Assembly (NCBI GenBank): GCA_009192285.1
Contig: CM018610.1
Location: forward strand, 124,001-188,000
DNA length: 64,000 bases
Reading direction: 5' to 3'
From: Morchella semilibera
Lineage: Eukaryota > Ascomycota > Pezizomycetes > Pezizales > Morchellaceae
How positions within the stretch are numbered: the stretch's first letter is position 1; each line of letters starts with the position of its first letter. Position numbers and translations under genes: made by a program. Below, piece by piece: positions 58,501 to 64,000 of this stretch. The notes under the pieces were generated by a model, which had not been told where the DNA came from, made no database searches, and saw only the letters and a program-made list of their open reading frames with translations.

Positions 58501-61328
58501 GTGCAGAGGGTAAGGTCAACCGTTGGAGAAGATTCAGTAAAGAAGTGATTTAGAAGCCCTCTGTTTCGACGTCGCTGTCAAACCCGCCCAAAACAGCTCC
58601 CGCACCGACAACAACAGAGAAGTACCTACATGTAGTGACCAAGCCTGAAGCGGCCAGTTTCACCATGGGTAAAAAAAGGGTGCTTGATCCAATCTCGGCC
58701 TTCTTACGGAATAGATCATCGACGTGGGTTTATAGGGTAGGGGGAAGGCCGAAGGGGGAAATTGCAAAATTACAACACACCCGCTCGCTGCTGCTGCTCT
58801 TGGTCCGTGTTGTGTGCATTTCAGTTCGTTCCCTGGCTGTTTTTGAACGGGGGGTAGTTTGGTTTTGAATAATTCCCTCCCCCATACTTTGCTCTAGCTA
58901 CTCTTTCCCGCTTGTCATGATCGAATCTTGGATGCGAGCTGCCGAGAGAGGATAGAAACCAGTTCTCTTCTCGGGAGACGCGGATGGGGTCCTCTGCCCA
59001 CCTGCCTCTGGTTTATTATTGTTGTTATTGTTATTATTATTATTTTTATTATTTGAATTTGTATTATTTTTAGCAGATAGGCGCTGCAAAAATCTGCGAG
59101 ATATGCACGACCAAGGATTGTTCACTTTGAACCTGCAGTCGTATGTAAGTGCTAATAACTTGGCCTTATTCAGCATAATTCAGGAACCGAAAAAAACAAA
59201 CCAATTATCACTTTTGATTTTTCTTGTCCCCTTTGAATTTATCATGTTAGGTATCGTGCGTGTGGCACAAAGAAGCGGCAAAGTAGTTTCTGACCAGTAA
59301 GAGTGAGGAGACGGGATAAAAGGGTCTATAGAGTTAGAGAGATGCTGCCTATATTAGTGACGAGAGATATGGGATGAGAAGAGAACGATGGATGGGGATG
59401 TGCTAATGTTATTCTAGATGCTGCTGAAGTGGGAGATTTCATTTTGCCTGTGATGATATTCCGCTTCTCGTACCTGAAATAGAAGGCGGAGTCGAGGAGA
59501 GGCGAGAAAACAATCAATCGATCACAGCTAACTGAACTGACGCAGTTGGCGAGATGCAGGCTGATAAGGGAGGATGATGTATATGGGAACCTACCTTTCT
59601 AAAATAAAAATAAAGTCAAAATAGATGAATGAAGTGAGGAAGGGAGCCGAGTTTAAGCTCTGTATGCGAGGTGCACTCTAGAGTATCCGACCAGGTACCG
59701 ATTCAGATGTGACGAGTGGAATTTATGATGATGAGCGTTAGTTAGTTGGGGCACGATTGGGTGAGGAAGTATGGTGCCTGGATGGGGCTGACTGGGGGAC
59801 CTCCGTCCGGGTTGTTGTTTCTCGCTTGGTGCAGCAGCTCGCGTTCTTTGGCTCCTTCCCATCCTGTTTGGCTGCTGTGAATCCGCCGCCACTCTTTTCT
59901 CCGCTTGCTCACTCGCTCCCACACCCCCTTCCCCAACATCTTCAAACACTCTTCTTTCTTTCTTTCCCTTCCTTTTTTTTTTTCCCTCCTTCTCTTTCCC
60001 CTCCTCTCCTCCTCCTCCTCCTTCCCTCTTTTTGACACCCCCTCGACGTTTGCTAGGCCTAACTTCTGTTGGCCGTCCTCTCATTTTTTTGTGTTTCTTG
60101 TACTTTCGTCGGCCACTTTCCTTTATCCACACTCACCCCTCTCCACCCCCCCCTTCCCCAATTTCTACTACTGCTGCCAACCAAACTTGCCTCCCTGCGC
60201 CCCGTTTACTCGAGGTCACCTGGGTTAGAATCGATCGTTCGTTGATCACTTTTTTGGTCAACTCGTCGCATAAGTTTCTACGCCGCTTGCTTGGTTTTGT
60301 GTGTTGCGGCTCGGACCAGTAAATACCGTCACTAGCTCCCCTTGTCCGCTATTGTTCGGTCGTCCCTTCGTTCGTTCGTTCGTGGACCTGTCAGACAGAT
60401 CCAACAATCAACCACTCACACACCCGCTCAAAGGGAAAGCATAACCACCAACCACACGGCTTAAGCCATTCACTCTGCAGCAGCAGCAGAAAATACTACA
60501 GAGGAGTGTTGGATATTTGTCGGTCACTTGAGAAAAGAAGGAATACTTACTACACCACCACTATACCACTACTACGTCTTGGGCATTGGCCAACACTTAC
60601 CTGCAATTCAAACACCACGACGAACTATTTACTAGTCCGTTAAAAAAAAATTTCAAGAAAAAAGATATCCAGCTCTAGCAGTTCGGATCTTTGTTTCTTT
60701 GAGTCCTGTCTTTTTTGAACCACTTCGCTTCTTTCCACGACTAGTCACATTTGATTCGATTCTTTTTACCAACAACCCTTCCGCCATCAAATTCTTCACT
60801 TGTGAAGAATACGAAAAGAGAGGGTTTATTTAAAGCAATAGGACTCAGATTCCTGTATTTTTTTGTCAACGATTTTCGCTGTTGTTTTTTTCTTTCGCTA
60901 AATTTCCCCACATAAGAGGAACCAAAGTCGGTTAGTCCCACCCCAAAACCCCCATTCGTATTCACTCCCCACTTCTCAATTCTGTCTCTGTTTTGTCTTT
61001 CGGAATATTTTATACCTTTACATACTACCCGCCCTCTTCCTTGCTTGCAGTCGGCTGCCCGCGTGGTGGATGGAGACAGCGGTTGCCGGGTGATGCTCAG
61101 ACAATGGTCTCTGTCCGGTTATTGACACCAATTCAGTAGTTCCCTTTCTGCACGAGACTCCGACGCACGCGCTGTACGAATCCGCACCTTAATTTCGTCA
61201 CGAATACAAAAAAATTAAATCTTGTTTCTCAACTAGAAACAAAACAAACTAAACCTCTTCTTCAAGCCTAGTTGTACCTAATCTACGACCCGCGACAAGA
61301 CATAATCCATCAATAGTAATAAATCATC
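55582..61328. other. 5.7-kb spacer and long pyrimidine-rich leader
   Basis: No gene recognised. Contents include CTG/CTGCTG repeats near 55799-55835, GGTGGTGGGTGGTGGGTGG near 56659-56690, and GAGAGAGAGA near 56349-56362 and 56952-56964. An AC dinucleotide array lies at about 57499-57521, a GTACATGTA at 58057-58065, and TTATTATTG triplets near 59013-59055. From about 59890 to 61328 the sequence is strongly C/T-rich (CCTTCCTTTTTTTTT, TCCTCCTCCTCC near 60006-60022, TTCGTTCGTTCGTT near 60367-60381), as expected for a promoter and long 5' UTR of the next gene. Hidden leader introns are possible. Confidence 0.5.
57499..57521. repeat. AC dinucleotide microsatellite
   Basis: About eleven AC units in gene-free sequence, followed by ATATAAAA. 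Confidence 0.8.
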
Positions 61329-63965
61329 ATGGCAACCACCGCAGCTCAACCTTCGCACACTCGCGACTTGTCAGTTACCAGACTGGAATGCGATATCAAC
61401 CCCAATTTCTCTTTCCCAGTGCCTCACACAAGGTCTCAGTCGCTCCTTCCCACTCTCACGTTCCCTCAGATGGGCTCATCAAATAACTCGCTATATCCCC
61501 CTCGACGTGGCTCAGTACCACCCAGCAGCACTGGCCTCTTAGTTTCTTTGAATAATAACCGACCGAAGTCTAGTTCCTCCGGATACGCTCTTCCTTCGGT
61601 TTCATCAAAGCAGCCAAGCGAACGACCTATACTTTCAGGAGGACTCAGGCCCGGTCACAGGACAATTGCCAGTGGATCAGTACCAACGATCGTTAACGCG
61701 AGCATCAGCCCAGCAGGGAGTCGAAGGGAAGGAGGTCACCAGCGTGCAGGAAGCGAGATGGTTGGAGGACCACCTCTTATGGCTACAAAGGAGGACCACA
61801 TTCAGGTCCCAGGCACATTAACTGAGAGGGCTAGGCCATTTGTACCGCTTCCACCAAGTGGAGTTCGCAGGGGCCACGCCCATCGTAGGTCCGGGGCAAT
61901 CTCGAGCGGTGACGTATGGAGTCTTTTAAGCCAGAGTGCACCGAATTTGCCTTTGGGATGCACTGGTGGGGCTGGAAACCAGAGTGGTGTTGATGCTAGC
62001 GCTGAACCGAAAGGTAACGCGGGCTCCAGTCCCCTATTGAGCAAGAGTGCTCCTGTGAGCCCTGGCTTTACAGGTATTTTCAAGAATTTCTTTGTTTATG
62101 TTGAAATTTGTACGTACGGAAACTGATATGCCCTTCTAGCTCCTTCTCCTCTCCCTTCACCAGCCGTCCCTGTTGTCGAGTCTATGGGTGAAGCCGGCGA
62201 CCGAAGAAGCCGTGTCCATTTCATTGATTCTATTGAGATAATCCCAGGGTCACCGCCAGTCGAGTCTGGACTCCCCAATGCTCCTGTCGTCGCCGGCCAC
62301 TCAGCAAAGGACAGTGTTAGCAGCATTGCCACTGTTATCAAGGCACCAGTTGTAGCTCTCCCACCTATCAATACCACAATGGAGGCTCCTGCAACTGGTA
62401 GACGGCCCCACGGACGGACAAGGAGCAACTCGCAAACCTTGAACTTGCCAACTGCCGCATTGAGGGCTACTAGCGACCGACCTTCGACCGCAGGGGCTAT
62501 ATTGTCGTCCCCTGTTCTCAAGACTGCCCCAGAGAACTTTCCTGAAACTACCCCTTCGCCTCAACACCCTGCTGCCGCTTCTCATTCTATTGACAGTGCC
62601 CAAAGCTCACCGTCTACTCCGCCTCAAAAGAAGACCCATAAGAAGGCCCTTAGTGATTACTCACCGCTTGTTGGAAAGGCTCCTTTTAGCAAACATGAGA
62701 GCATGTCTGCCGACGAACAAACTACCGACAAGAAAAAGAAGAAGAAGAAGAAGGGCAAGAAGCAAATCAAGAACTGGGCAGGTACAATTCTCGGAAAGGG
62801 CAAAGGTCTCCGCCACACCACTAAGCGAGAGTCATTGAGAGCACCTACACCTCCAGTGCCTGGGTCAGAGAAGCAGGTGCCTGATGGGAGTGAGTGGGTT
62901 ACTGCAGCATGGAACGAGAACTACGTTCTTATGGCCGTGGATGACTCGGTTCATCCTGCTTCCAGCACTGAGAGTATCGTCATTGCAGAGACTACAGAGG
63001 GTACCGTTATTGATTTGGACGCAGCTCTGAAGCCGTTCACAACGCCAGCCGGGCCTGCTGCTGCTGGATTCGCTGCGGCAAGGACAAGAAGAATGCATTC
63101 TGCGGTTGGGTTGAAGACAAACGGATACTTTCACCGACGAAGCGAAAGTATGCCAGAGATGACGCTCTTTTCTTTGGAGGAAGGGGATGATGATGGCCAC
63201 ATGGATGACGTATCCGAGGAGGACGAAAGCGAGGAAAGCGAGAGTGAGGACGAGGAAGGCAAAGGTGAGGGACTTGGCATTGGGATCAAAGTTGTTGACG
63301 AGGCCGATGGTGCGAGCTGGCAAGAGGGGAGTGAGGTGGAGTGGGGTTCTGAGGATGCTGGCGACGAGAGGAGCATGAGGAGGAACAGTGAGCCTGAAAG
63401 CGAGGATTCATGGAAGGCACACCGAGCGTCGTTGTCGGTATCTGTTGCCACAGTCAGGGCTGTTCGCAGTAACTCTTCGATGAACTCATCAACCACAGAC
63501 TCTAATGTGGAGAGAGTTTCACCACGTAAGGGTGCCCCAGCTGACATCATTACATCTTCCTCTGTCCCCACTGTTACCGGATCAAGCCCTTTCCTTTGCC
63601 CGCACCCCTTAACGAACCCCCCTGATTCTCCTCTTACATTTGTCACCGCAACATCAAACCCCAACACACCAGTCATCTCAGATTTTGCCACAGATGAATA
63701 CGCCGACTCTGCGACAAGCTTTGACATCTACTCAGACTTCCTTGGCGAGCCTGGCCCAGAGATGAGGATGAGTGTGGACGATGTCCCTAGTCTCACTAGC
63801 TCATCAAGCACAATGACTATGAGTGGCATCTACCACAACATGCCTGCAACACCGGCTTCAGGAAGTGTAGGCAGCCTGCCCATACCACCAGTAAAAGAAG
63901 GGAAGGAAAAGAAGGAAGGAAAATCAAAAAGGTGGAGCAAAGTGTTCACCTTCTGGAGAAAATAA
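61329..63965 (+). CDS. Large disordered protein resembling fungal 'cell wall proline rich protein'
   Basis: Two exons, 61329-62073 and 62140-63965 (66-bp intron), give 856 residues. The protein is Ser/Pro-rich and almost wholly disordered, without signal peptide or membrane segment. Short blocks recall the Pezizomycotina group annotated 'cell wall proline rich protein': RPFVPLPPSGVRRGHAHRRS, SLLSQSAPNLP, LLSKSAPVSPGF, RSRVHFIDSIEIIPGSP, then a lysine block followed by KKQIKNWAGTILGKGKGL, then an acidic Asp/Glu/Ser stretch, and a basic end, GKSKRWSKVFTFWRK. Despite the family label nothing marks it as secreted; many Ser-Pro and RRxS sites suggest a phosphorylated regulator, which is inference. 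ATG 61329 follows an ATCATC leader and is the first in frame. The stop is TAA at 63963-63965. Confidence 0.8.
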
Positions 63966-64000
63966 TTTCCTGTTTATTTCTTCTCTATTGCTTGTTGATT

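Overview
The window is nuclear DNA from a filamentous ascomycete (Pezizomycotina). Genes carry several short GT-AG introns (38-283 bp, with CTAAC- or CTGAT-like branch sites) and lie far apart. The families are typical of these fungi: LaeA/UMTA-like methyltransferase, CFEM protein, Hmt1-type ABC transporter, DUF7025-type AAA+ ATPase, GT90/CAP10 glycosyltransferase and SMP-like small protein. The class is not resolved; long microsatellite-rich spacers would suit, for example, a Pezizomycete. Exon coordinates were built by hand from splice signals, reading frame and remembered family conservation.

Layout. 1-1573: 3' part of a LaeA-like methyltransferase gene (+). 2635-4280: D-serine dehydratase-like PLP enzyme (+). 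4.3-11.5 kb: AT-rich spacer without a recognisable gene. 11496-15043: Hmt1-type vacuolar half-ABC transporter (+). 20594-22339: CFEM membrane protein (+). 24040-27377: AAA+ ATPase (+). 28122-29030: small secreted protein (+). 32188-33960: decayed paralogue of the methyltransferase. 39085-40418: GT90 glycosyltransferase (+). 42384-43556: Ser/Pro/Gln-rich protein (-). 49986-51191: mitochondrial carrier with a 10-nt microexon (-), divergent from an SMP-like small protein at 51729 (+). 53836-55581: conserved, probably mitochondrial protein (-), read in three frames. 61329-63965: large disordered protein resembling the fungal 'cell wall proline rich protein' group (+).

The block from about 35 to 58 kb differs from its flanks. 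It is GC-rich, packed with homopolymers, G-runs and microsatellites, and its genes have strongly GC-ending codons. Two neighbouring genes in it show three apparent one-base frame changes, each explained by one surplus G in a G-rich run.

No operon-like or biosynthetic cluster is evident and the genes look like unrelated housekeeping and accessory functions. I found no convincing intact transposon, tRNA, rRNA or CRISPR array and no clear undescribed system. The most notable items are the compositional island, the clustered frame changes, the carrier microexon with its retainable final intron, and the methyltransferase/pseudogene pair 31 kb apart.
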